Assembly: GCA_947649495.1 (NCBI GenBank)
Contig: CANSRU010000001.1
Span: 118,837 to 182,836, forward strand
DNA: 64,000 nt
From: an uncultured Porphyromonadaceae bacterium
GTDB taxonomy: Bacteria; Bacteroidota; Bacteroidia; Bacteroidales; Muribaculaceae
Direction of reading: 5' to 3'
Under the pieces are notes generated by a model, which did no database searches, was not told where the DNA came from, and saw only the letters and a list, made by a program, of their open reading frames with translations. Positions 37,268-45,978 of the stretch are shown here, piece after piece. Each line of letters begins with the position of its first letter. Position 1 is the first letter of the stretch. The position numbers were made by a program, and so were the translations under genes.

Positions 37268-38695
37268 ATGAAACCATTAAAATCACTCATACTGTTTTGC
37301 ACAGCCATATTGCTGCCATCGGTGGTGATGGCTGCAAAAGCAAAGGCGCCGGAGTGGACCGTGGCCAAACCTGCCGTACGCGGATTTTACACCGGTGTCG
37401 GTAGCGCGCCGCTATCCTCAGCCGACAATCAGAAGCTCGCAAAAGAGCGCGCACTGGCCGATCTCATATCCGAAATCGAAATCAAGATTGAAAACAATTC
37501 GCTGCTTGAGCGTATGGACGAAAATGGCAACTACTCCGAACGTCATACCGACCAGATTCGCTCGCAGGCCAAAGCATGGCTCGAGGGCTACGAGCTGGTG
37601 GACACTTACAACGATGGCAGCCGCTATTGGGTCTACTATCGCCTGAACCGCGACGACTACGCCGACCTCAAAAAGCGTCGGAGCGCCGAGGCCGGAGCCG
37701 AAGCGCTAAGTTACTGGAAGCAGGGCAACAGAGCCTTGGACAACGGACGGTTTGACGATGCAGCACAGCTTTACTGCCAAGGCATAAAATCCATCGAACC
37801 GTTTGCCGACCAACGTCTCACTGTGGACGACAACGGACGGACCATGAACATTGGCCCTGAATTGCTCTATGCCCTTAGCGGAATGTTCAGCACCATCACA
37901 GTGGAATTTGCTCCTGAAAAGTTAAGAGTAAAGCCATTCAATGCCGAGAGCGCAGACATAAAAGTAGGTGTAAAAACCAACGGTAAGGATTTGAACAACA
38001 TTGCGGTAAAAGCCAAAATGGATTCAGGCACGGCCAAGATAACCGTGCGCGGACGCACCGACCGGGCGGGTAATGTCAATATCTCGGTGTCTGACGTGTC
38101 GGCAAAACCAGCCCAACGCCACATCACGGTGACACCGGTAATCGACATTGACTATGTGTTTGACACTCCTGCTCTCAAGGAGATAGGCGACCGCCTTAAA
38201 TCCCTGATACGCTCGGCAGTAATACCGGTGGAGATTGAGGACTCCCAGCTTAAAGCCGTGTGCACCACCACCGATATGGATGCCGGAAGCCTATCCCGGG
38301 CCATAGCCAGCTTTATCAACAACAATTACTTCGACATAGTCGACGACGAGGCCGAAGCCGACCTCCGCTTCAGCATAAGCACTCGTTTCCGCAAAGGCAA
38401 TGTGGTTCAGGGCGACATGTACCCCATGCGCGAATATTTCATCTCGACATCCGTACTCGTCACCGACCTCAATGCCAAGACCAATGTAACCACGGTGGTA
38501 ATCGACGAGATGCGCACGCTCGCACCCGAAAAAGCATCAGTATCGAAAGCACGCACCAACGCTCACCGGGAAGTGCTGAAAAAGCTGAAAAAGGCGCTTG
38601 ACAGGCAACTGCTGTCATCGAAATTCAAGCGTCGCGATGGCACACGCACCGATACTGATTACGTGGATTGGTTCTCTGAAGATAATCTCGAATAA
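37268..38695 (+). CDS. LPP20/FlgP-like secreted protein with TPR and C-terminal domain
   Basis: The 475-residue protein has a signal peptide (MKPLKSLILFCTAILLPSVV). An LPP20-like domain (about 25-130) is recognisable by FYTGVGSAPLSSADNQKLAK followed by an Ala-rich helix and EIEIKIENNSLLER. Next is a TPR-like helical pair (SYWKQGNRALDNGRFDDAAQ), a beta-rich middle, and a C-terminal alpha/beta domain (about 310-455). ATG 37268 is chosen because it immediately precedes the signal peptide; the longer in-frame opening overlaps the previous gene. LPP20 proteins include the flagellar outer-membrane FlgP, but no flagellar gene is here. Confidence 0.78.
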   Translation: MKPLKSLILFCTAILLPSVVMAAKAKAPEWTVAKPAVRGFYTGVGSAPLSSADNQKLAKERALADLISEIEIKIENNSLLERMDENGNYSERHTDQIRSQAKAWLEGYELVDTYNDGSRYWVYYRLNRDDYADLKKRRSAEAGAEALSYWKQGNRALDNGRFDDAAQLYCQGIKSIEPFADQRLTVDDNGRTMNIGPELLYALSGMFSTITVEFAPEKLRVKPFNAESADIKVGVKTNGKDLNNIAVKAKMDSGTAKITVRGRTDRAGNVNISVSDVSAKPAQRHITVTPVIDIDYVFDTPALKEIGDRLKSLIRSAVIPVEIEDSQLKAVCTTTDMDAGSLSRAIASFINNNYFDIVDDEAEADLRFSISTRFRKGNVVQGDMYPMREYFISTSVLVTDLNAKTNVTTVVIDEMRTLAPEKASVSKARTNAHREVLKKLKKALDRQLLSSKFKRRDGTRTDTDYVDWFSEDNLE

Positions 38696-38764
38696 TCCGC
38701 GCCACTATATCCCCCCAATCTTTCTAACAAATCTCCAATCACTCACATTTTAATATTGACAATT

Positions 38765-39304
38765 ATGAAACTTTTCTCTGCAATCATTCTCGCCACCGCA
38801 ATCATCGCATCCTCTGCATGCGCATCAGCCAAAAAGAACAAGGCCAACAAGGGCGAGACCGAGATAACCCAGCTCTGCAATTTCACCACCGACGAAAACG
38901 ACTTCTATGGCAATGGCGTAGCCGAAAGCACCGACATGCAGATGGCTAAGGACAAAGCCATTACCGCAGCCCGCGCTCAGGTGGCCAATGCCCTTAAAGT
39001 ATCGGTGGAGCAGTTCACCAAACGCTTCCGCAGCGATGTCAACGACGAACTCGACCAGAAAACCGAAGACAGCCTGCAGTCCATCACCGTACAGACCATG
39101 TCGGGATGCACAGTGGTGTGCGAACGTGTGGTGCGTGCCGAAAATGGAAAATACCGCGCATACGTATCTGTTAAACTTCCCAAGCAAAAAGTAATCGACG
39201 CTGCAAAGGAAGTGGTGAAGAAAGACACCAAGAAGACCCTCGACGAACGCGAGGCTGAATTCGACAAAGCCATTCGCGAGACCATAACCAACTCGGGCAA
39301 TTGA
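38765..39304 (+). CDS. LPP20/FlgP-like small secreted protein
   Basis: The 179-residue protein has a signal sequence with possible lipidation at Cys in IASSACAS (weak lipobox). The mature part is one LPP20-type domain: DFYGNGVAESTDMQMAKDKA, then a long Ala-rich helix and strands SITVQTMSGCTVVCERVV and KYRAYVSVKLPKQKV. ATG 38765 is preferred over the in-frame TTG at 38756 because it starts the signal peptide. It lies 69 bases after the larger LPP20-like gene, the widest gap within the cluster. Confidence 0.78.
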   Translation: MKLFSAIILATAIIASSACASAKKNKANKGETEITQLCNFTTDENDFYGNGVAESTDMQMAKDKAITAARAQVANALKVSVEQFTKRFRSDVNDELDQKTEDSLQSITVQTMSGCTVVCERVVRAENGKYRAYVSVKLPKQKVIDAAKEVVKKDTKKTLDEREAEFDKAIRETITNSGN

Positions 39305-39324
39305 TTCACCGACAATTAACGACC

Positions 39325-40833
39325 ATGCGTCACACCTCACTCACATCCTCATTGGCCGTTCTGCTTGCCTTGGCTTCCATGCCTTGGCAGGCAGCGGCTC
39401 AATCACAGCAGACCGATTGGGAAAAAGCATTCTGGGAGCGAGCCAAAAGCCATGCACAGAGTTTTGACTCCACCACGCGCAGCCATTTCGAACAGATGCG
39501 TTCCAATTTCAACGCCGAATATGCCGATGCTCTCGATGGTATCTGGAAACACTACGAAGTGCTGCCTCCGGCCGACAATTCCATAAAGAAAAAACCACGG
39601 AAAGCTCCGGTGGCTCCGAAACCGGACACTGCGCCGCTGAAACCCGTCGACATTGTCCCCAGTAAGATAGTGTTGCCCCCGGTGTCTATTGACCCCGTAC
39701 CGCTGACTATCCCTAAAGATCCTACCCCCACCCTGCCCGACCGCAGCCGTGGGCTCAGTTTCGACTTTTATGGAACCACATGCGAGATAGGCGACTACAA
39801 TTTCGACCCCATCGATTATAACCCCCAAAGCATGAAACTCGGCAGCGAGTGGAAAAAACTTGAGGCCGACGGCGACATGCAATCACTAATCGACGACTGC
39901 CTGCGTCTGCGCGAGGCGTTATCGCTATGCGACATAGGCTATTTGTGGCTTACGGAACACGTGGCAAAGAAAATCTATCCATCGTCTACCGACTCTCAGG
40001 CATTCCTTACATCTTACCTGCTCAACCAGACCGGCTACGACGTCAAACTTGGACTGACCGACAAGGGACTGACACTCCTTTACAACACCGACCTGCCCGT
40101 TTACGGATGTTGCTCGGTGAATTTCAACGGTCGCAAATACTACGTGCGCGACAGTCTGGTGGAACGTCGGCCGATAAGGTCCTACGAAGGTCTCTATGCT
40201 GCCAACGAAGCTATACCGTTGCGCCTCACACCCGACCGTATGCCGGCGCTCGACACCGAGATGAAAGATACTGTACAATACAGTTCGAAACTTTGGGTTG
40301 TCGAACCTGAATTCAAAGTCACCGTGAGCCGTCCCGACATGAAATTCCTCGCCGACTATCCATGGATGTCGTGGGAAAACTATCTGAGGGCACCGCTCAC
40401 CGACAATTTCCGCAATCAGGTTGTGGAGACAATGCGCGAAAAAGTCAAAGGCCTTGACACATTCGACGGCGTGCGCAAGCTCCTGTCGTACGTGCAGTAT
40501 GGCTTCAATTACATGACTGACCCGCAGCAATATGGCCACGAAAAAGTCAACTTCCCCGAAGAAAACTTCTTCTATCCTGCCAACGACTGCGAAGACCGCG
40601 CCATTCTTCTGGCCACACTCGTGCGCGAGATTTATGGTCTTGATGTGGTGCTCCTGCACTACGACGGACACCTCAGCACCGCCATCGACTTCCGCGACCC
40701 GACTATAAAAGGCGACGCAATAAACATCGACGGACACCACTACGTGATGTGCGACCCGACGTTTATCGGAGCTCCCATCGGAATGTCAATGCCCAACTAC
40801 CGCAATCAGCAACCCATAGTCTACAAACAGTAA
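39325..40833 (+). CDS. Secreted transglutaminase-like cysteine protein
   Basis: The 502-residue protein has a signal peptide ending in AAAQS, a helical N-terminal region (about 30-90), a Lys/Pro-rich linker (about 90-140), a beta middle and a C-terminal transglutaminase-like domain (about 350-480). The catalytic triad is visible: Cys422 in NDCEDRA, His449 in DGHLSTAI and Asp477 in CDPTF. Such domains hydrolyse or cross-link peptides and amides outside the cytoplasm. ATG 39325 is used because an upstream TTG (39301) overlaps the previous stop. Substrate unknown. Confidence 0.85.
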   Translation: MRHTSLTSSLAVLLALASMPWQAAAQSQQTDWEKAFWERAKSHAQSFDSTTRSHFEQMRSNFNAEYADALDGIWKHYEVLPPADNSIKKKPRKAPVAPKPDTAPLKPVDIVPSKIVLPPVSIDPVPLTIPKDPTPTLPDRSRGLSFDFYGTTCEIGDYNFDPIDYNPQSMKLGSEWKKLEADGDMQSLIDDCLRLREALSLCDIGYLWLTEHVAKKIYPSSTDSQAFLTSYLLNQTGYDVKLGLTDKGLTLLYNTDLPVYGCCSVNFNGRKYYVRDSLVERRPIRSYEGLYAANEAIPLRLTPDRMPALDTEMKDTVQYSSKLWVVEPEFKVTVSRPDMKFLADYPWMSWENYLRAPLTDNFRNQVVETMREKVKGLDTFDGVRKLLSYVQYGFNYMTDPQQYGHEKVNFPEENFFYPANDCEDRAILLATLVREIYGLDVVLLHYDGHLSTAIDFRDPTIKGDAINIDGHHYVMCDPTFIGAPIGMSMPNYRNQQPIVYKQ

Positions 40834-40868
40834 CACTTATCTGATTATTCGTAAAAAACAGTATTCTG

Positions 40869-42131
40869 ATGGCAGCGAAAAAGAAGAAACATAAGCCTAA
40901 ATATGTACTGCTTGAGACGCCGACATTCAAGGAATCGGGAATAAGCGCCTTTTTCATTTCCATCGCAGCGCTCATTTTGTCGCTCTACCTGCCCGGAGAG
41001 CTGACATCACTTGAGGTTTTCATACCCAAAGAAAAAGCCAACGACTTTAGTTTCAGCGACTTTTACACCATGACGGCCACCAATGCCGATGCCGTGTCGA
41101 CAGACACCATAGTAACCGTGGTGGCACTTGACGGATGTACCCGCGCACAGATGGGACGCGCAATAGCCATGGCCGACACATCGGGGGTGTCGGCCATCGG
41201 TATTGACATGATATTCAGTCCGCCCACCACATCCTACGACTCCATAGTTCAGGCCATCGACACAGCTCGTAATGTAGTGCTGCCTGTAGTGCTGACCGAT
41301 ATGATTGATGGATTCTTCACCAAATCCGAGGTGTCATATTTCGAACCGCAGCTCACCAACAGCCTCGAACATGGAGCTGTCAACATCAACGGAAGCCACG
41401 AAGGTACCACCACACGTTTTTTCAAGGCAGAGTTTGACACCGAGGAGGGCCCGATACCCGCATTGCCTACCGTACTCGCCGAGATGCACCATCCGGGATG
41501 CGCCGAAACGCTATGGGAGCGTGGCAACGACATGGAGATGATAAATTTCTCAGGCCGCGTGTTCAACATTATCACCCCCGACGAGATAGAATCGCACCCC
41601 GAGCTGCTACGCGACCACATAGTGCTGATGGGTTATGTCAACGACCGGTCCGACATGCACCGCAACCCTTTGGTCAACAAAATTCCCGGTGTGCTGATTC
41701 ATGCCAACACCATTTCCACAATTGTCGAACAAACCTACATAGACTACTCATCCACATGGATTAACATAGTCATTGCTTTTGTGGCGTGCTTCATCATGGT
41801 GTTTGCCGGCATGCACTTCCGCTTCCGTCCTTGGGGTGCCATGCTTGTACGCGGCATTCAGATCATACTGATGTTCGGAGTGTTATATGCCGGAGCGCTC
41901 GTCTACATACGCCATAGCTACTCCTTTGAATTTGGTCCCACAATCACTGTGACCATTCTCGGCCTTGTAGTGATGGACATAGTGATTGGCCTGAGTCTCA
42001 CCGGACGCAATGTGATGAAATGGCTCAAATCCCCCAAAATCGCAAAAAGACTGGCCAGACAAAAATACCCCAAAGCATATAATTATTTTTTTAGAAATGA
42101 GAATCAAAATGAGAGGCAGACACAAGTTTAG
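40869..42131 (+). CDS. CHASE2 membrane protein without output domain
   Basis: The 420-residue protein has an N-terminal transmembrane helix (about 22-42) and a large extracytoplasmic CHASE2-type domain (about 45-290) containing DTIVTVVALDGCTRAQMGRA and GIDMIFSPPTTSYDS. Three C-terminal membrane helices follow (about 297-320, 325-350 and 357-378). A short basic cytoplasmic tail (RLARQKYPKAYNYFF) ends it. CHASE2 normally feeds a cyclase or kinase; none is attached. The 3' end overlaps the next gene by 35 bases. Confidence 0.85.
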   Translation: MAAKKKKHKPKYVLLETPTFKESGISAFFISIAALILSLYLPGELTSLEVFIPKEKANDFSFSDFYTMTATNADAVSTDTIVTVVALDGCTRAQMGRAIAMADTSGVSAIGIDMIFSPPTTSYDSIVQAIDTARNVVLPVVLTDMIDGFFTKSEVSYFEPQLTNSLEHGAVNINGSHEGTTTRFFKAEFDTEEGPIPALPTVLAEMHHPGCAETLWERGNDMEMINFSGRVFNIITPDEIESHPELLRDHIVLMGYVNDRSDMHRNPLVNKIPGVLIHANTISTIVEQTYIDYSSTWINIVIAFVACFIMVFAGMHFRFRPWGAMLVRGIQIILMFGVLYAGALVYIRHSYSFEFGPTITVTILGLVVMDIVIGLSLTGRNVMKWLKSPKIAKRLARQKYPKAYNYFFRNENQNERQTQV

Positions 42132-42930
42132 ATTCGTAATCGCGCTATTTCTAACAATCTTGACATCCGTTGGTGCCATGGCGCAACAATATGCCGTCTA
42201 CAAAGTGAGTGGCAACGCCGGAGTGATACAGGGTGCGAGAGTGCGGCCACTTACACGCGGTAAAGCTATCGAGGCCGACACACGGCTACGCATCGGCAGC
42301 AACAGCGAGGTGTGGGTTATAGAGCGAAAATACAAAGGCGCGGTTTATAAATTCCGTCAACCCACAGGCAAGGAGGGTGCCACCGTGAAATCGCTTGTGG
42401 CAAAGGTCAAGAACCGCACACAGGCAGGAATTGACGACGTCAATAAGAAAATACTCGACGGAATCTCCGTCAACAAGACACGAAACGACGAATTCACTCG
42501 CGCCGGTGTATCGCGGGTGGTAACCAATGCCTCCGGTAGCGAAACTGAACTCCACTCGCTCATTGGACCATACGTAGCGCCCAAAGTGCCACACCCCTAC
42601 AATCCGGTTACTGTGAAGAAAGTCAACGATGGCAACCGTCTGTTCCACTTTGCGCTCACAAGCAAGGAAATCGATGGCCTGTATGCCAATATAATATTGA
42701 AGGACTGCAATGCCGACAACATGGAATTTTTATTCCCGGCCAACCTCGTTCTGGCCAAAGGTCAGACAAAAGACATGTCAGACTGCATGTTCATGGTACC
42801 GAAACGTCCATTCCCGGGATATATCCTCATTCTGAGCGACGAGCCGTTCACACTCGACGACATACTCGCCGAACTCGATGTCAACACACAGAACACCGAA
42901 CGGCACTTCGTCTATCAGATTATCGATTGA
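42097..42930 (+). CDS. FecR-like secreted protein overlapping CHASE2 gene
   Basis: The 277-residue protein has a signal peptide ending GAMAQ, followed by a short beta segment like a FecR ligand domain: YAVYKVSGNAGVIQGARVRP and the LRIGSNSEVWVIERKYKGAV strand. A helical middle and a beta C-terminal part follow. ATG 42097 overlaps the CHASE2 coding end; a start at 42109 would keep most of the overlap and the signal peptide. This overlap suggests coupled synthesis of the two. FecR-like domains often pair with CHASE2 proteins in cyanobacteria. Confidence 0.72.
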   Translation: MRIKMRGRHKFRFVIALFLTILTSVGAMAQQYAVYKVSGNAGVIQGARVRPLTRGKAIEADTRLRIGSNSEVWVIERKYKGAVYKFRQPTGKEGATVKSLVAKVKNRTQAGIDDVNKKILDGISVNKTRNDEFTRAGVSRVVTNASGSETELHSLIGPYVAPKVPHPYNPVTVKKVNDGNRLFHFALTSKEIDGLYANIILKDCNADNMEFLFPANLVLAKGQTKDMSDCMFMVPKRPFPGYILILSDEPFTLDDILAELDVNTQNTERHFVYQIID

Positions 42931-42937
42931 TTATCAA

Positions 42938-43699
42938 CTATACATTGAACAACGCACGGGCATTGGAGGTGGTGGCATCGGCCACCGCCTCTTTTGTCAT
43001 TCCGAGACTGTCGGCCACATACGCAGCCGTATGCACTATATAGGCACTCTCATTGCGCTTGCCGCGGTGAGGCACAGGCGCAAGATAGGGCGAATCGGTC
43101 TCAAGCAGCAAGCGCTCCACTCCTATGGCCGGAAGCGTATCGCGTAGCCGTGAGTTCTTGAATGTGACTATTCCGTTTATGCCGAAATAAAAATCCACCA
43201 CACGGCGCACACGGTCCACATCCTTGTCAGTGCCACCGAAACTGTGCATCACCCCGCGCGCTGCCGGAAATGCCTGCAACACTTCCAACACCTGATCCAG
43301 ACCTTCGCGACAGTGTATTATCACCGGCAATCCGGCATCCACGGCCCAGCGCATCTGAGCCTCGAGCGCTTGCATCTGCTCGTCGGCAAACGTTGCATCC
43401 CAGTAGAGGTCTATACCTACTTCCCCCACCGCCACATATCCACCACGGTCAAACTCCCACTTCACTTGTTCAAGTTGCTCGCGCCAGTCGTGACCTATTT
43501 CTGTAGGATGCAGCCCCATGGCCATGGATATATTTTCCGGAAACTGTTCGTGCAATTGCCGCATGGCATCAATTGTGGTCAGATCCACATTCGGCATTAT
43601 CAGATGCTCCACTCCGGCATCGATAGCCCGGCGCACGGCATCAGCCCCACCATTCTCGAATTCCGAAAGGTAGAGGTGTGTATGGGTGTCTATAATCAT
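42938..43699 (-). CDS. TatD family metal-dependent hydrolase
   Basis: The 253-residue protein is a TatD-type DNase of the amidohydrolase superfamily. Metal ligands are seen in DTHTHLY (His6 and His8), GEVGID (Glu), HCREG (His) and ETDSPYLAP (Asp), with the closing segment typical of TatD. ATG 43699 is chosen because 27 upstream in-frame residues are not family-like. It starts one base after the polyprenyl synthetase stop on the minus strand, so the genes are coupled. It ends eight bases from the convergent cluster end. Confidence 0.95.
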   Translation of the reverse strand: MIIDTHTHLYLSEFENGGADAVRRAIDAGVEHLIMPNVDLTTIDAMRQLHEQFPENISMAMGLHPTEIGHDWREQLEQVKWEFDRGGYVAVGEVGIDLYWDATFADEQMQALEAQMRWAVDAGLPVIIHCREGLDQVLEVLQAFPAARGVMHSFGGTDKDVDRVRRVVDFYFGINGIVTFKNSRLRDTLPAIGVERLLLETDSPYLAPVPHRGKRNESAYIVHTAAYVADSLGMTKEAVADATTSNARALFNV

Positions 43700-43700
43700 A

Positions 43701-44666
43701 TCAGTGTGTCCGGCTACGTGAATCCTCGGCAAGAGCCACGAAAAAGTCGTGGGCCACGGGAGTGAGACCAGCTCCGTCAAGCATTGCTATAGCCTCGTCG
43801 ACATATCGGTTTATCAACGCTACACATCGCTGTGGCAGTCCGAGTGCATCATACACCCCGCGCACCCGCTCTATCTTGACCGACGGCTCGGATGGTGTGG
43901 CTATTTCTTTTGACAGAACACCCGATTGGTCTTCCGACATGGCCGTGATCAGCAACCAGGTTTTCTTATCGTTGAGTATATCCCCGCCAATCTCCTTGCC
44001 AAACACTATCGGGTCACCGTAGGTATCGAGATAGTCGTCGCGCAACTGGAACGCAAGCCCGAGTTTCTCACCGAAAGCATAGATGGCATCGCGGCGCTTA
44101 TCGGTCACACCCGCCATTGTCGCACCCAAAGCACATGCACATCCCAGAAGCACCGAGGTCTTCAGACGTATCATATTGAGATACTCATCTACCGTAACAT
44201 CCGTACGTTCCTCGAAATCCATATCCCACTGCTGCCCTTCGTATATTTCCATGGCAGTGCGGTTGGCTATACCGTACACTTCGGCAAGTTTACTACCATC
44301 GCATCCACGCGCCATAAGCATCTGCGACATGGTGAGCATGGCATCGCCCGACAATATCGCCGTGCGCTCGTCCCATTTCACATGCACCGTAGGACGGCCA
44401 CGACGCATGTCGGCTCCATCCATCACATCATCGTGCAGAAGCGTGAAATTGTGAAACATCTCCACCCCCGCAGCCTGATTTACAGCATCGTCGGCATCAC
44501 CTCCGAAAGCCTCGCAGGCAGCGAGAGCCAGCACCGGACGCAGGCGCTTGCCACCGCCCGACAGCGTGTAGCGTATCGGTTCGTAAAGTCCGGCCGGAGC
44601 CGACGGATATTCTATCCCTTTCAGATATGTCTCTATCTTGTTCAGATATTCATTCAGCGTATGCAT
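43701..44666 (-). CDS. Polyprenyl synthetase (short-chain isoprenyl diphosphate synthase)
   Basis: The 321-residue enzyme condenses IPP with allylic diphosphates. GGGKRLRP is at 37-44, and the first aspartate-rich motif DDVMD at 79-83 is followed by RRGRPTVH. The second Asp-rich motif DDYLD is in FQLRDDYLDTYGD. An aromatic residue five places before the first motif (Phe74) suggests a short C15-C20 product, but this is inferred. It is upstream of tatD and five bases downstream of a lipoprotein gene. Confidence 0.94.
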   Translation of the reverse strand: MHTLNEYLNKIETYLKGIEYPSAPAGLYEPIRYTLSGGGKRLRPVLALAACEAFGGDADDAVNQAAGVEMFHNFTLLHDDVMDGADMRRGRPTVHVKWDERTAILSGDAMLTMSQMLMARGCDGSKLAEVYGIANRTAMEIYEGQQWDMDFEERTDVTVDEYLNMIRLKTSVLLGCACALGATMAGVTDKRRDAIYAFGEKLGLAFQLRDDYLDTYGDPIVFGKEIGGDILNDKKTWLLITAMSEDQSGVLSKEIATPSEPSVKIERVRGVYDALGLPQRCVALINRYVDEAIAMLDGAGLTPVAHDFFVALAEDSRSRTH

Positions 44667-44671
44667 ATTGT

Positions 44672-45196
44672 TTACCTTTTTGTTTTAGCCAATGCCCTGC
44701 GGAATTCAGTCAAAGCATCGGGATTGTAAGCATATTCATTCTCAAATGCCGGAACAAGCGATGCACTGTCGACATCCCCCTTCATTCTCCGGACTATTTC
44801 CGAGGGAGAGGCCGCCACAGCCATCAGATGCACACGGCGCTCCACCGGCATGCCCCCAGCTATCGAATCAATGGCCGCGACAAACTCGCCGGCGGCAATC
44901 GGATTGCCCGACCGTTCATACCCATCCACCGCACTGCGACACAGTGTTCTGACATATTCACGGTCGGCATACGAGGCTTCGGCCAGCCATGACACTACGG
45001 CATTTGCCGCCACCTCCGGCTCCACAGAATCGGCCAGCAACTTACCCTGCATTGCAGCATCGGCCGTTGAAGCTATGGCCGATATCCTATATCCCGATTC
45101 GCTCTTACCGCATGCCACGATGCAAGCCGCCGAAAGCCCGACAGCCGCCAAGACAATCAGCCTGAAGCATCGGATAGTCATTGCCGGTTTTCCCAT
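44672..45196 (-). CDS. Predicted lipoprotein, unknown family
   Basis: The 174-residue protein has signal sequence and lipobox ending IVACGKS, so Cys29 is probably lipidated. The mature part is helical and Ala-rich with no motif I recognise. Starts at ATG 45196 or 45181 (MTIRCFRL) are both possible. A minus-strand -7 box (TAAGTTTG, 45211-45218) precedes it. It heads the run lipoprotein - polyprenyl synthetase - tatD, with a five-base gap. Confidence 0.68.
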   Translation of the reverse strand: MGKPAMTIRCFRLIVLAAVGLSAACIVACGKSESGYRISAIASTADAAMQGKLLADSVEPEVAANAVVSWLAEASYADREYVRTLCRSAVDGYERSGNPIAAGEFVAAIDSIAGGMPVERRVHLMAVAASPSEIVRRMKGDVDSASLVPAFENEYAYNPDALTEFRRALAKTKR

Positions 45197-45210
45197 TGAT
45201 TAACAGAATG

Positions 45211-45262
45211 CAAACTTAATAAAATTCCACCGCATGCACAATCGGTAAAATATGTAAATTTG
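45211..45262. promoter_or_regulatory. Divergent -7 boxes for lipoprotein and DUF6249 genes
   Basis: On the minus strand TAAGTTTG (45211-45218) faces the lipoprotein gene. On the plus strand TAAATTTG (45255-45262) faces the DUF6249-sigma operon. Neither has TTTG at 20-base spacing. Confidence 0.4.
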
Positions 45263-45360
45263 CACACAGCAAAAAATTGCAGGCCGGTGCAACCTTTTGA
45301 CTACCGTGATGCGTCAAAGATACAAACACCGATTAATAAAACAGAAAAACAGATACAGAC

Positions 45361-45978
45361 ATGAAAACATTGCAACGCAACATCATTATCGCCATCGCAG
45401 CCATAGCGTTATGCTGCACCATAGCCTGCGGTCGCACCAACTCTGCCGATGAAATTTCCAAAGAAGCCATCGATCAGATAAAAACCGAGATTGTAAACGA
45501 ATTAGGAAAAGTCAGCACCGACTCCCTCTCCGAGAAAGTGATTTACGTACAGCCCACTGTGATCAGCTCCGGAGGTGGCTCTCCTTTCAAGGCCAAACTG
45601 CTTATACCGCTGTTCGGCATAGTAATCCCGTTTGCCGCATTCGTAGGCGTTGTCTGGGTCGTGATGCACTTCCGCCGTGAGCGTCAGCGCGACAAATATA
45701 AAATCATCGAACTCTCCATACAAAAAGGCCAGCAGTTGCCCGACAGCTTCTACCTCGGTGAACGCCTGCGCAAAAGTCGCCTTCAGTCAGGCATAATATG
45801 GCTCGGATGCGGCCTCGCGCTATTCATTTGGGGACTGGGCGATTCCGATGAACTCACAGCCGCCCTCGGCATAATCCCGTTCTTCGTAGGTGTGGCACGC
45901 ATAGTAACCTACTTTGTTGAAGACCGCAAGACACTCCGCAAAATAGAAGCTGCCGACGAAGATGTTAAGCAAGATTGA
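45361..45978 (+). CDS. DUF6249-like membrane protein
   Basis: The 205-residue protein has an N-terminal signal sequence with a lipobox-like end (TIACGRT) and a short periplasmic part. A transmembrane helix (about 80-103) is followed by a cytoplasmic stretch (FRRERQRDKYKIIELSIQKG) and two more membrane helices at the C-terminus. The pattern fits DUF6249. Its last 17 bases overlap the sigma factor gene, so the two are translationally linked. I infer a membrane role in the sigma regulation. Confidence 0.78.
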   Translation: MKTLQRNIIIAIAAIALCCTIACGRTNSADEISKEAIDQIKTEIVNELGKVSTDSLSEKVIYVQPTVISSGGGSPFKAKLLIPLFGIVIPFAAFVGVVWVVMHFRRERQRDKYKIIELSIQKGQQLPDSFYLGERLRKSRLQSGIIWLGCGLALFIWGLGDSDELTAALGIIPFFVGVARIVTYFVEDRKTLRKIEAADEDVKQD

